A stretch of 64,000 nucleotides of DNA from CBDHEY01 sp965262305 (GCA_965262305.1 CBDHEY010000004.1:248001-312000); one strand, 5' to 3'. Counted from the stretch's first letter, positions 50,800 through 59,979 are shown. Numbers and translations: made by a program. The notes: generated by a model not told the origin, from the sequence alone.

Positions 50800-51226
50800 A
50801 CGACAGATAGTGCTTGATAATCTAGTTTGTCTTCGTTTTAAGTAAAAATAACGCCTCAATAAATATGGAATGTATACTAAAATTCTTTCATATTGGAACT
50901 TCTGAAAACAAAATATTCGAGTTGTCAGCGAGGAAAATATATTAGGGTTCTAGCTGCTAAATTTAATTTTGGATACCTAATGATTTTCAATCAAGTATTG
51001 CGTTGACTCACAAAATTTGTTTATATTGCACTGGAGTGCCAAGGATTGTGCTTCCAGTCTACTATGCTATTTACATCTCCTTGATGCTTTCTTGAATTAA
51101 ATTTATTCCTTGTGTTTTGTTTAAGTATAAAACTAAGAATATGCTTTTTAAGGCTATTCATTTGAATAATTTTGTAATTCATTTTTATTAATATGAACTA
51201 CTTAATTTTTATCTTCGTTAGATGGC
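50800..51226. other. Long intergenic region upstream of the OMP gene
   Basis: About 430 bases without a credible frame. It is AT-rich and may hold the promoter of the next gene. I see no RNA gene. Confidence 0.4.
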
Positions 51227-51248
51227 GCTCCATCTAACCAAGAATGAC
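51227..51248 (+). promoter_or_regulatory. Hairpin in the leader of the OMP gene
   Basis: A 9-bp perfect stem (GTTAGATGG / CCATCTAAC) with the 4-base loop CGCT lies 25 bases before the ATG at 51273. It may be an mRNA structure or a palindromic operator. GGAGAAAC precedes the start. Confidence 0.5.
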
Positions 51249-51272
51249 TAATAGGGCAATTTAGGAGAAACA

Positions 51273-51821
51273 ATGAAAAAGGTAATTTTAGGAGGACTAT
51301 TGTCCTTAACAGCTACGACCGCCACTGCTAACGACCTTTATGTAACCTTTCAATATTCTCAGTTGAATTCAGAGTTAAGCCTTGATGACTTTGATTTGGA
51401 AGGAGTTAAACTAGAAGCGGAACCATCGGCTATTAGCGTAAATGCGGGTAAACTGATTAATAAAAATTTCGCCATAGAAGGTTTAGTTGCTGTTGGAGCT
51501 AGCGATGACGAAGTGGGTAATTTTGGCTTTGATCTAGAGCTGAGTTCTCTAATTGGTCTATATGGGGTTGGTATATTGCCTCTTAATGATAGATTTGATC
51601 TCTACGGTAAGATAGGACTAGCTCAAGTTGAATATGAAGATAGTGACGGAGATAACGCAGATGGGGCAGGACTTTCTCTCGGCTTTGGCGTTACTTACAG
51701 TATTAACCAACAATTCGATCTGAACCTCGAATTCTTAGCTTATCCAGAAGCGGAATACGAAGATTTTCCAGTAGATATTGAGACTACCGCAGCGAGTATT
51801 GGATTTCGTATTAACTTTTAA
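51273..51821 (+). CDS. Outer-membrane beta-barrel protein (porin-like)
   Basis: A 182-residue protein with a signal peptide (MKKVILGGLLSLTATTATA) and an eight-stranded barrel of the OmpA-N or OmpX type. Features are alternating beta-strands (DLYVTFQYSQLNSELS; FAIEGLVAVGASDD; FDLYGKIGLAQVEYED) and a C-terminal aromatic/charged strand that ends in phenylalanine (ASIGFRINF), as required for outer-membrane insertion. Its loops are rich in aspartate. It stands alone, followed by a terminator-like hairpin. Confidence 0.88.
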   Translation: MKKVILGGLLSLTATTATANDLYVTFQYSQLNSELSLDDFDLEGVKLEAEPSAISVNAGKLINKNFAIEGLVAVGASDDEVGNFGFDLELSSLIGLYGVGILPLNDRFDLYGKIGLAQVEYEDSDGDNADGAGLSLGFGVTYSINQQFDLNLEFLAYPEAEYEDFPVDIETTAASIGFRINF

Positions 51822-51858
51822 TTAGGTATCATAAAAACTGGGTGATTAGATTTATTAA

Positions 51859-51894
51859 ACATCGTCAGTTTCCTCACAAGGGATCTGACGATGT
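51859..51894 (+). terminator. Terminator-like hairpin after the OMP gene
   Basis: A 10-bp stem (ACATCGTCAG / CTGACGATGT) with a 16-base loop, followed by GTTTAATTTA. The T-tract is weak. Confidence 0.5.
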
Positions 51895-52091
51895 GTTTAA
51901 TTTATACTATTCCATTCTAAAATAACAATATCAACAATCGGCGGTTTTAAACAATTATTTAAAAATATCTTATTACTTTTTTATAGAATTCATTAGTAGG
52001 CTATTAATCTTCTTCAATTAGTATTTTAACTTCTCTTCTATGCATAGAGGAAATTTTAGAATGCTAATAGTATATTATTTAATTCAGATAC

Positions 52092-52286
52092 GTTCGACCT
52101 GGGCTTATAGAAACAAACATGCTTTCCCATACTGGAGATCCAATGCGCGCTGAAAAATTAAAAGCGGATATTCCAATAAATAAAATTGGCAAACCAGATG
52201 AAATAGCCGAGATTGTGATGTGGTTTATCAGTGATAAATCCAGTTATGTGTGCGGCGCATTGATCGATGTTTCTGGCGGGAGATAA
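52092..52286 (+). pseudogene. C-terminal fragment of a short-chain dehydrogenase gene
   Basis: The frame reads VRPGLIETNMLSHTGDPMRA and KIGKPDEIAEIVMWFISDKS, and ends in SYVCGALIDVSGGR before TAA. This is the last quarter of a FabG-like SDR. The N-terminal part (Rossmann loop and catalytic Tyr-Lys) is absent, with an upstream stop in frame. It is a remnant of a deletion or of a gene that was cut by a past insertion. Confidence 0.85.
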
Positions 52287-52309
52287 AAGAATCTGAAGGC
52301 TTTAAATGT

Positions 52310-52714
52310 ATGGAAGACAAGATTGAAGATATCCCAAAAACTATGGAAAAGTTCTTAGGGTGTTCAGGTAAGATGATTCGTCCATCACCTGTAACCGTGA
52401 AGAAAATAGTACAAAAAATACGTAAAGGTAGATTAGTTACAATAGATAATTTAAGAGAAAAATTGGCTAGCGATTTTGATGTAAATATAGCTTGCCCCTC
52501 AAGTACACTCAAGGCACTCGCATATCTCTCGAAAGAACCAAACCCATGTGCTTATTGGCGGGTTATAAAAAGAAACGGGGATTTGATAACTAAGTTTCCA
52601 GGAGGAGAAAAAGGGCATGCTCAGCTGCTCATAGACGAAGGCTTCGAAATTGATTTTAAAAGAAAAAATCCTATAATCGATTTTGAGAGCAAATTACATA
52701 AATTCCGTAAATAG
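52310..52714 (+). CDS. MGMT/Ogt-like DNA-binding domain protein
   Basis: A 134-residue protein from ATG 52310. The segment SSTLKALAYLSKEPNPCAYWRVIKRNGDL resembles the DNA-binding and active-site region of O6-alkylguanine alkyltransferases: Pro-Cys-x-x-Arg-Val. Here it reads PCAYWRV instead of PCHRV, so catalytic activity is doubtful. Proteins of this type are sometimes annotated as MGMT family DNA-binding proteins. An upstream frame to 52250 would overlap the SDR fragment. Moderate confidence in the family. Confidence 0.5.
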   Translation: MEDKIEDIPKTMEKFLGCSGKMIRPSPVTVKKIVQKIRKGRLVTIDNLREKLASDFDVNIACPSSTLKALAYLSKEPNPCAYWRVIKRNGDLITKFPGGEKGHAQLLIDEGFEIDFKRKNPIIDFESKLHKFRK

Positions 52715-52735
52715 TAATTACCTGGTATCGAAATT

Positions 52736-53158
52736 ATGACCAAGAAAAGTAAAACCCGTCGCAATGTCTTTTTCGCACTATTAAGTTTTTTATCATTATT
52801 TACTTTTGGCGCCAACAAGAATAATGCTATAGAAATAAATCAAGACGCTTTTAAAAAAATGTCAAAAGAAGAAAACGTTGTTGTTATTGATGTTCGAAGA
52901 TCCGATGAATATAAACAGGGATTTATACCAGGCGCTATAAATATTCCTCATAAAGAAATATTAAGTGGACGCATTTCACTCGAAAAATACAAAGATAAAA
53001 AATTGATTTTTTATTGTCGCAGTGGAACCCGAGCAGGTTATGTTACTGATCATTTACTTCAAACTAAGTTTACTACGGCAGAAAATATTTTTCATTTATC
53101 GGGGGATTATTTGGATTGGATTGCGAAGAAAAATCAAATTGCAACGCCAAATAGATAG
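52736..53158 (+). CDS. Periplasmic rhodanese-domain protein
   Basis: A 140-residue protein with a signal peptide (KSKTRRNVFFALLSFLSLFTFGA), so it is probably periplasmic. The rhodanese domain has VVIDVRRSDEYKQGFIPGAINIPH and the active-site loop YCRSGTRAGYV with the catalytic cysteine. It would transfer sulfur to a thiol acceptor or bind small anions. It starts 21 bases after the MGMT-like gene and ends 10 bases before the GNAT gene, so the three may be cotranscribed. Confidence 0.88.
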   Translation: MTKKSKTRRNVFFALLSFLSLFTFGANKNNAIEINQDAFKKMSKEENVVVIDVRRSDEYKQGFIPGAINIPHKEILSGRISLEKYKDKKLIFYCRSGTRAGYVTDHLLQTKFTTAENIFHLSGDYLDWIAKKNQIATPNR

Positions 53159-53168
53159 ATTCACTTAG

Positions 53169-53627
53169 ATGGAGTCTCCTATCCAAATAAAATCGTTGAC
53201 TCCCAATGATTTGGAATTAATGGCGGGTGTACGTGATTGTTTTTGTGATGCATTTGAAGAGCAATCACTCTATAAACACAAATCTCCTAGTAAAGGGTAT
53301 TTAAAGAAATTGTTAGCTTCCGACAATTTCTTTTGTATAGCGGCTATCAATGAAAATAAAGTTATTGGCGCTTTAACCGCTTACGAACTAGTGAAATACG
53401 AGCAAGAACGTAGCGAAATATACATTTATGATCTCGCGGTTCACGAATGCTTTCGTCGCCAGGGTATAGCAACGAAATTAATCGAAAACCTGAAAACCAT
53501 TGCACGAAAAAGAAATGCTTGGGTTGTATTTGTTCAAGCTGAATACGGTGATGATCCAGCCATTGCTCTTTACAATAAGCTTGGTACCAAAGAGTCTGTT
53601 CTACACTTTGATATATCAATCAATTAG
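53169..53627 (+). CDS. GNAT acetyltransferase of the AAC(3)-I type
   Basis: A 152-residue acetyltransferase that strongly resembles aminoglycoside 3-N-acetyltransferase type I. The shared segments are KYEQERSEIYIYDLAV, the acetyl-CoA loop RRQGIATKLI, WVVFVQAEYGDDPAIALYNKL and a C-terminal HFDI. In AAC(3)-I these positions define the family, which acetylates the 3-amino group of gentamicin and fortimicin. The same fold includes close relatives without drug activity. The gene lies outside any visible cassette but within an accessory-looking stretch. Family is well supported; drug activity is inference. Confidence 0.85.
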   Translation: MESPIQIKSLTPNDLELMAGVRDCFCDAFEEQSLYKHKSPSKGYLKKLLASDNFFCIAAINENKVIGALTAYELVKYEQERSEIYIYDLAVHECFRRQGIATKLIENLKTIARKRNAWVVFVQAEYGDDPAIALYNKLGTKESVLHFDISIN

Positions 53628-53630
53628 AAA

Positions 53631-53655
53631 GGCGGCGTTTAGCCGCCCTAATTTA
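53631..53655. terminator. Hairpin between convergent genes
   Basis: A 6-bp stem (GGCGGC / GCCGCC) with a short loop between two convergent genes, 4 bases after the GNAT stop. No long T-tract on either side. Confidence 0.4.
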
Positions 53656-53671
53656 AAACATACAGCCTATC

Positions 53672-54052
53672 TCAATGCCTTTGAGTCACAATCACGGAAG
53701 CTTTTTTCATATCAAAAACACTTTCTCTTAATGGAATGTACTTCTCGTACTCTTTATCGGAAAAAATACCACCAAAAGCGAATTTTGGATCAGGCGTTTC
53801 CCATAAATTTACGACTTGGGCCTCCACTTGACCTCTTGCAACTTCAGTTACATTTAATACTTCATCAGATCGATAGAAATTATACTTCTTAAAAATTGGC
53901 TCGACTTTTTCAAAGTACGCTTCTGCATCCTTTAGGGTTTTACCCTCTTGCAATACAAGAATATCGATAAGTAAAAATTTTTCAGCAGCAAATATTGAAG
54001 TTGAGAAAAATGTAATTATAAGCGCTAAGGTTGTAATCTTAAGTTGTTTCAT
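53672..54052 (-). CDS. Periplasmic small protein, dimeric alpha-beta barrel-like
   Basis: A 126-residue protein with a signal peptide (LKITTLALIITFFSTSIFA) and a mature part with a ferredoxin-like alpha-beta pattern (LLIDILVLQEGKTLKDAEAYFEKVEP; VNLWETPDPKFAFGGIFSDKEYEKYIPLR). This resembles small DUF1330 or ABM-type domains, which usually dimerise. Its function is unknown. It is convergent with the GNAT gene. Confidence 0.7.
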   Translation of the reverse strand: MKQLKITTLALIITFFSTSIFAAEKFLLIDILVLQEGKTLKDAEAYFEKVEPIFKKYNFYRSDEVLNVTEVARGQVEAQVVNLWETPDPKFAFGGIFSDKEYEKYIPLRESVFDMKKASVIVTQRH

Positions 54053-54380
54053 AAGTACTCCAAGAAAAATGAATGCAAGTTAATTAAGAAACAACATCTT
54101 AGTAAATGAATTAATAACTAGGAATCCAACAAATCAGGACAACTTGTTGCGTATTTGAAACAACTAACATAAAAGCATCCGTACTTTAAACCAGAACAAG
54201 AAAGCTCAGGATCCGATAAATCAAAAAATAGTCCTTCCAATATTTTCGATAACAAGAGAATTATCATGAATAGCTTGAACAATTTTAATCTATATTTGCG
54301 ATACGCTGTTCATGTGAGATTTTTTTACTCGCACTAGAAAAATATTCAAAGTCTTCTAGGGACCAATCACATAATAAAAT
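54053..54380. other. Intergenic region between the small periplasmic protein and trkH
   Basis: About 330 bases, AT-rich. I see no gene, repeat or clear terminator. Confidence 0.4.
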
Positions 54381-54662
54381 TTAACCCTCAACATATTCGT
54401 GTATTTCTTCGTACTCTTTTACTGGGAGATTTTTTGGCTGAATAGTTTCTACTATGTTGTCTGTGACTTGATTCAGATTTAAATCATTTTTATTTTTGCT
54501 ATCAACTAATAAAATCAATTTACTAATCTGATTTTCAATGATCATTTGACGATCTTTCTGTTGCTCCAAAGCTTTTAACGCTTCCAAAACGCTGGCGTAA
54601 AGAGCACAAGAAGAGTAAAAACTTCTAATCGACCTAATAGCATAGCAAAGATTAAAATCCAC
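54381..54662 (-). CDS. Uncertain small ORF overlapping the 3' end of trkH
   Basis: A GTG-started 93-residue frame that overlaps the last 88 bases of trkH in another phase. Its middle and end are hydrophilic with a coiled-coil-like run (VLEALKALEQQKDRQMIIENQIS). It could be a gene starting inside trkH, a frameshifted tail of TrkH, or chance. I treat it as doubtful. Confidence 0.25.
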   Translation of the reverse strand: MDFNLCYAIRSIRSFYSSCALYASVLEALKALEQQKDRQMIIENQISKLILLVDSKNKNDLNLNQVTDNIVETIQPKNLPVKEYEEIHEYVEG

Positions 54663-56023
54663 TTCGCCGGTGTGTTTATATCACCATAGTGGGAAGCAAC
54701 ATCCCCCAAACCTGGTCCGAGATTATTTATACATGCTCCCACAGCGGTGTATGAAGTAAGAAAGTCGAGTCCAGTCGCCATTAACAATAGACACATAGTA
54801 ATATAGGCGAAAATATAAACTGCGAAGAAGCCCCAAACAGCCTCGAGCACTCGTTCTGAAACGGTTTTTTGACCAAGCTTGATAGGGATAATAGCATTGG
54901 GATGAATAAGGCGATGCATTTCGCGCACACCTTGTTTATAGATTAGTAGGAAGCGAATCATTTTCATGCCACCTCCAGTGGATCCAGCACAGCCACCCAT
55001 AAAAGCAAACATGAAGATCAGAAGCGGTAAAAATGTGGGCCATGAAGAGAAATCCGCTACACCAAATCCTGTGGTAGTGAGTATCGAAACGAGTTCGAAG
55101 CTGCCAATAAGAATACTGTCATTCAATTGGTATACTCCAGAATAGTATAGATAGCCAACCGTGATCACTATTCCATAGAGCAGCATAAGACCATAAAATC
55201 GAAACTCAGGATCTTGTAGATAGTGATTTACCCCTTTTTCACGCCACGCAAAAAAGTGCAGCGCAAAGTTGATCCCAGACAAAAACATAAAAACAATACA
55301 GATTAACTGAATAGACGAATTATTGAAGTGACCAATACTCGCATCATAAGTCGAAAAGCCGCCAATTGCGACCGTAGAAAAAGCATGAGCAGTTGCATCA
55401 AAAAGGCTCATACCTGCAACCCAATAGGCGCCTAAACAACAAATTGTCAGTCCCAAATATATGGCAAAAAGCGCCTTAGCAGTTTCAGTAATTCGCGGCG
55501 TGAGTTTGCTGTCTTTTACAGGGCCAGGAGTCTCGGCACGATAAAGTTGCATCCCGCCTACCCCCAACATAGGGAGAATCGCGACAGCAATTACAATAAT
55601 CCCAATACCTCCTAACCATTGGAGCTGCTGCCGATAGATCAATATCGATTTTGGCAGATGTTCAATTCCCGTGAGTACTGTGGCCCCAGTTGTGGTTAAA
55701 CCAGAGAGTGATTCAAACACCGCATCTACGACAGACAACTCCGTCATACCATTTATGATAAAGGGCAATGAACCTGCTGCACCCAGCACAGTCCAGAATA
55801 AAGACGTAACAAGGAAGCCGTCACGCGTACGCAAATCTTGCTTAACACGATAAACAGGTAACCAAGCAGCAGTGCCTGTAATAAAAATAATTAGAAATGC
55901 AAGCACAAAGCTTAATACAGCGCCATCTTTAAACCAGATGGAAACAAAAATGGGAGGCACCATGGTCAAACTGAAGAGCATCAGCAGAATTCCAAGTACC
56001 TTAAAAATAATCGCGAAATGCAT
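54575..56023 (-). CDS. trkH: Trk potassium uptake channel subunit TrkH
   Basis: A 482-residue membrane protein with about ten spans and the four selectivity-filter-like loops of the TrkH/KtrB/HKT family: GLTTTGATVL, VAIGGFSTYD, TTTGFGVADF and NLGPG near the end, plus GGCAGSTGGGMKMIR. It passes K+ into the cell when bound by TrkA with NAD or ATP. It lies 2 bases after the trkA stop on the minus strand (ATGC), so the two are coupled. Its C-terminus (LVLFTPAFWKR) ends normally for the family. Confidence 0.96.
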   Translation of the reverse strand: MHFAIIFKVLGILLMLFSLTMVPPIFVSIWFKDGAVLSFVLAFLIIFITGTAAWLPVYRVKQDLRTRDGFLVTSLFWTVLGAAGSLPFIINGMTELSVVDAVFESLSGLTTTGATVLTGIEHLPKSILIYRQQLQWLGGIGIIVIAVAILPMLGVGGMQLYRAETPGPVKDSKLTPRITETAKALFAIYLGLTICCLGAYWVAGMSLFDATAHAFSTVAIGGFSTYDASIGHFNNSSIQLICIVFMFLSGINFALHFFAWREKGVNHYLQDPEFRFYGLMLLYGIVITVGYLYYSGVYQLNDSILIGSFELVSILTTTGFGVADFSSWPTFLPLLIFMFAFMGGCAGSTGGGMKMIRFLLIYKQGVREMHRLIHPNAIIPIKLGQKTVSERVLEAVWGFFAVYIFAYITMCLLLMATGLDFLTSYTAVGACINNLGPGLGDVASHYGDINTPAKWILIFAMLLGRLEVFTLLVLFTPAFWKR

Positions 56024-56025
56024 AG

Positions 56026-57486
56026 TTAGAAAAACGTGAACCCGACTTGGAATAGCCGCTCAATGTCACGCGTATAGCGTTTGTCTATAACAAAAAGAAT
56101 TACGTGATCACCTGAATGTATGACGATATCATCGTGAGCAATAATCACTTCTTTGCGTTTGTTTTTACTACTCGTAGTCACTCCAACACCCATAGCCATG
56201 TCTGGAGAGCGCAGCATATCCGCAGTTCTGTCATCCTCGACTTCACGAACAATCGCACCAATCGTGGCGCCTTCAGGTAAATCAATGTCTTCAATGGCTT
56301 TGCCAACCACTTTGGAGTTTTTTTCGTCTCCATGAGCAATGACCTCGATCGCTTCGGCAGCGCCCCTTCGAAGAGAATAAACACTTACGATATCCCCTCG
56401 TCTAACATGCGTGAGTAATGACCCAATGGTGGTCTGTTGCGGCGAAATCGCAATATCAATTTCACCACCCTGGACTAAATCAACATAAGCCGCATTGCTA
56501 ATCAAAGTCAGAACTTTATGGGCACCCATACGCTTGGCTAGTAAAGACGACATAATATTCGCTTCGTCAGAATTCGTCACTGCGAGAAACACATCTGTAT
56601 CTTCGACGTTTTCTTCTTGGAGCAAGTCTTGATCAGAAGAGCTGCCTTGTAGCACGATAGTGTTATTCAAGTGCTCCGATAAAAATGTGGCTCGCTTCGT
56701 GTTGAATTCGATAAGCTTAACCGAATACTTATTCTCTAATTTTTCCGCCAAACGAAGACCAATGTTACCGCCACCAGCGATGATTACTCGCTTATAAGGC
56801 CGCTCCATACGACGCAGCTCACTCATAACTGAACGAATATCGGAACGTGCTGCAATAAAAAATACTTCATCGTCCGCTTCGATGACTGTCGAACCAGTAG
56901 GTACAAGAGGTCGATTTCGTCGATATATCGCTGCAACGCGCGTATCAACATTGGGCATATGTTTACGTAAAAAACGTAATTCTTGTCCGACAAGCGGACC
57001 GCCATAATAGGCTTTTACTGCAACCAGCTGAACCGCACCATCGGCAAAATCGAGCACCTGAAGCGACCCAGGTGTTTCAACCAGCTTATATATGTATTCG
57101 GATACAAGCTGTTCGGGGCTGATAATAACATCCACCGGCATGGCTTCATTGCGAAATAAACGCTCGTGGGAGGCATATTCTTTTGAGCGAATTCGGGCTA
57201 TCTTTGTCGGCGTATTAAATAAGCTGTGGGCGATTTGACAAGCGACCATATTGATTTCATCAACACCGGTGACTGCTATCAACATATCCGCATCTTCGAT
57301 ACCTGCTTGTTCAAGTATTTCAGGATGCGAAGCATGACCAGCAACAACACCAATATCGATTCGGTCTTGCAACTCTCTTAGGTTTTCGAGATTACTGTCA
57401 ACAACAGTAATGTCGTTCGCCTCGCCTGATAGCGTGGTAGCCAAGTTCCCACCAACTCGCCCTGCACCTAGAATAATTATTTTCAT
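56026..57486 (-). CDS. trkA: Trk potassium uptake regulatory subunit TrkA
   Basis: A 486-residue protein with two RCK units. Each has an NAD-binding loop: IILGAGRVGGNLA at the N-terminus and VIIAGGGNIGLRLA near residue 234. Both TrkA-C domains follow (about 150-220 and 375-480). It binds NAD(H) and ATP and gates TrkH. The gene comes directly before trkH and follows rsmB by about 100 bases on the same strand, the usual order in gammaproteobacteria. Confidence 0.97.
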   Translation of the reverse strand: MKIIILGAGRVGGNLATTLSGEANDITVVDSNLENLRELQDRIDIGVVAGHASHPEILEQAGIEDADMLIAVTGVDEINMVACQIAHSLFNTPTKIARIRSKEYASHERLFRNEAMPVDVIISPEQLVSEYIYKLVETPGSLQVLDFADGAVQLVAVKAYYGGPLVGQELRFLRKHMPNVDTRVAAIYRRNRPLVPTGSTVIEADDEVFFIAARSDIRSVMSELRRMERPYKRVIIAGGGNIGLRLAEKLENKYSVKLIEFNTKRATFLSEHLNNTIVLQGSSSDQDLLQEENVEDTDVFLAVTNSDEANIMSSLLAKRMGAHKVLTLISNAAYVDLVQGGEIDIAISPQQTTIGSLLTHVRRGDIVSVYSLRRGAAEAIEVIAHGDEKNSKVVGKAIEDIDLPEGATIGAIVREVEDDRTADMLRSPDMAMGVGVTTSSKNKRKEVIIAHDDIVIHSGDHVILFVIDKRYTRDIERLFQVGFTFF

Positions 57487-57588
57487 AAGAAGTTATTTAA
57501 CTTGCGAGCTAACGCACGATTAAAACCAGTATGGAAAATCGCCAAACCCATTCACTGAAAACGCAAATATGAGTTATATATCAATATT

Positions 57589-58872
57589 TTACTCACCTTT
57601 AACGAGTTTTGCGTAATAAAAACCATCGTGACCTTGTTTTTTAGGAAAAAGTTGACGACCACAGGGTTGTGCGATTCCCCAACTCACTTCCAATTGAACA
57701 TGTTTTGCATCACGATGCGCTTCAATAAATTTTTCTAAAACTTGCGTATTTTCGTCCGGCAAAATTGAACAGGTTGCATAAACTAATTTTCCGCCAGGCT
57801 TGAGTAGTGTCCAGGCTTTGTTAAGCAACTGCATTTGCAACGTTGCAAGTCTGTCGATATCTTCTCTTCGCCGTAAAAGTTTTATGTCTGGATGCCGGCG
57901 TATCACCCCCGTCGCCGAACAAGGTACATCCAACAGTATCCGATCAAATAGCTTTTGATCCCACCAATGTTCTGTTTCTAATGCGTCAGCAATGACCAGA
58001 TTAGCCTTGAGCCCTAAACGTGTTAAGTTTTCCTTAACACGGTCCATACGTGCCTCATCAATTTCTATCGACACTAACTCTTCTATTTCTGGTTCGGTTT
58101 CTAGAATATGGCAAGTTTTACCGCCCGGTGCACTGCATATATCCAGAACCCTTTGTCGTGGCTCGAGTTCTAGTAGATTAGAGGCTAATTGAGCTGCTTC
58201 ATCTTGAACACTAATTACGCCATCCGAAAAACCTTTTAGCTGGTTAACATCACAAGGACTTTCTAATACAATCGCTTGGCTCGCTATTTCACTGGGAAAA
58301 CAATCAAGCTCCATATTTAATAAGTACTCTTCACGCGTTGCTTTAAGCCGATTAACACGCAAAGTAATAGGGCCTGGAAAGTTATTAGCCTCGAGAATTT
58401 CTGGCCAATTGTTTGGCCAGGCGCTCTGAATGTGTTTTAGCAACCAGTCTGGATGACTATAAAAATCGTCGCTTTTAAGTTGTTTCTCAATACTGGATTT
58501 TTCTCGTATGTAATTACGAAGCACGGCATTGACTAACTTTGTCGCCCAAAGTTTTTTTAGCTTTTTTACGGCATCAACAGTTTCAGAGATAGCAGCGTGA
58601 TCAGGAATACGCATAAACTGTATCTGATAGAGTCCAATGATAATCGCGGCATAAATATCTAAATCTTTGTTCTTTAGTGGTTTGCTTAAAAGTTTTTTTG
58701 CAAAAGCATCCAACAAAAAGAACTGCCTCAAGCTTCCGAAGCACATCTCATGAAATAGTCCGCGATCTTTCTCTGGTATTTTGGAAATACGATCTTCGAA
58801 CCCCGAACTTAGTGATGCTTTTTGCTGGAGAACGGGCGTAATCGCTAGAATGACTTGGTGACGCAAATTCAT
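57589..58872 (-). CDS. rsmB: 16S rRNA (cytosine-967 C5)-methyltransferase
   Basis: A 427-residue protein with an N-terminal NusB-like RNA-binding domain (about 1-140; PEKDRGLFHEMCFGSLRQF) and a methyltransferase domain with VLDICSAPGGKTCHIL, LLDVPCSATGVIRRHPDIK and YATCSILPDENT. The two cysteines (in PCSATG and TCS) are the catalytic pair. It methylates C967 of 16S rRNA. It follows fmt by 5 bases and precedes trkA. Confidence 0.97.
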   Translation of the reverse strand: MNLRHQVILAITPVLQQKASLSSGFEDRISKIPEKDRGLFHEMCFGSLRQFFLLDAFAKKLLSKPLKNKDLDIYAAIIIGLYQIQFMRIPDHAAISETVDAVKKLKKLWATKLVNAVLRNYIREKSSIEKQLKSDDFYSHPDWLLKHIQSAWPNNWPEILEANNFPGPITLRVNRLKATREEYLLNMELDCFPSEIASQAIVLESPCDVNQLKGFSDGVISVQDEAAQLASNLLELEPRQRVLDICSAPGGKTCHILETEPEIEELVSIEIDEARMDRVKENLTRLGLKANLVIADALETEHWWDQKLFDRILLDVPCSATGVIRRHPDIKLLRRREDIDRLATLQMQLLNKAWTLLKPGGKLVYATCSILPDENTQVLEKFIEAHRDAKHVQLEVSWGIAQPCGRQLFPKKQGHDGFYYAKLVKGE

Positions 58873-58877
58873 TTAAA

Positions 58878-59846
58878 TCAATTATTTCCCAAACGAATGT
58901 ACCCATTACCGTCCTTGATTAGACTCTCAAAGCCGTTGAGAAACGCGGCACTGTCCATCATCTTTTTACCGGGAAGCTGCAATTGAGTAAGCAGGATTTG
59001 ACCATCGCCGGTTTGCACGCAAACTCCGGTTTTGTCGGCGCTAAGGATTTGCCCCGGCAAGCCAGCTAATTTTTGCAATGAGCTATCTGAATCACCCATT
59101 GGTACTGCAAAATGAATTTTAAGTCGCTGATTCGCTATGGATGTGAAGCAAATAGGAAATGGATTAAATGCTCGAATTTTACGTGTAATCACCTCGACTG
59201 ATTCGGTCCAATCTATTTCAGCCTCGTGTTTTTCTATTTTTTTAGCATAGTTACTAAGGCTATCATCCTGTTTCTCAGGCGCTAATTTACCTTCTTCTAT
59301 AAGCTCAATAGTCTTAAGCAACGCTGGAGGACCTATTTCACAAAGGCGGTCGTGCAGATCTAGGGTAGTATCTTTGTCCAAGATTTCGCATTCCGACTTT
59401 ATCAACATGTCACCCGTGTCCAAGCCAACATCCATTTGCATAATCGTGACACCAGATGTTGTGTCGCCTGCTTCTATGGCTCGCTGAATAGGCGCTGCGC
59501 CACGCCAACGAGGTAAAATAGACCCATGAACATTAATACAGCCGTATTTGGGTATATCTAAAACTGCCTTTGGTAACAAAAGCCCGTAGGCAACGACAAT
59601 CATCAAATCAGGTTCTAATGCTTTTAGTTCTTCTTGGGCTTCAATCTTTTTCAATGAAACAGGCTGAAAAACAGGAATGTTTGATTCAATCGCTAACTGC
59701 TTGGTTGGGCTAGGCGTGAGCTTTTTACCACGACCGGCTGGCCGGTCAGGCTGAGTATAGACACCCACAATATTTTGCTTTGAATTAATCAACACGCTTA
59801 GGTGTTTTGTTGCAAATTCAGGTGTGCCAGCAAAGATAATACGCAA
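58878..59846 (-). CDS. fmt: Methionyl-tRNA formyltransferase
   Basis: A 322-residue protein with the N-terminal FAGTPEFA and the catalytic segment INVHGSILPRWRGAAPIQRAIEAG with Asn-His, and ITIMQMDVGLDTGDML for the third residue Asp. The C-terminal OB domain is present. It formylates Met-tRNAfMet. The start is TTG at 59846, with AGGAAAAAATA before it; no ATG fits the N-terminus. def, its usual immediate neighbour, is separated from it by two inserted genes. Confidence 0.97.
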   Translation of the reverse strand: MRIIFAGTPEFATKHLSVLINSKQNIVGVYTQPDRPAGRGKKLTPSPTKQLAIESNIPVFQPVSLKKIEAQEELKALEPDLMIVVAYGLLLPKAVLDIPKYGCINVHGSILPRWRGAAPIQRAIEAGDTTSGVTIMQMDVGLDTGDMLIKSECEILDKDTTLDLHDRLCEIGPPALLKTIELIEEGKLAPEKQDDSLSNYAKKIEKHEAEIDWTESVEVITRKIRAFNPFPICFTSIANQRLKIHFAVPMGDSDSSLQKLAGLPGQILSADKTGVCVQTGDGQILLTQLQLPGKKMMDSAAFLNGFESLIKDGNGYIRLGNN

Positions 59847-59979
59847 TATTTTTTCCTAGGACTGAAAATAATGATCCGGTACCTCACTAAAAATAACAAA
59901 AACCGCGAATAAACGTAGTATGCATTTCTTTAGCAGGCACCTCACGAAGAATCGCAGTTTACGCAGTGTAGATTAGGAT

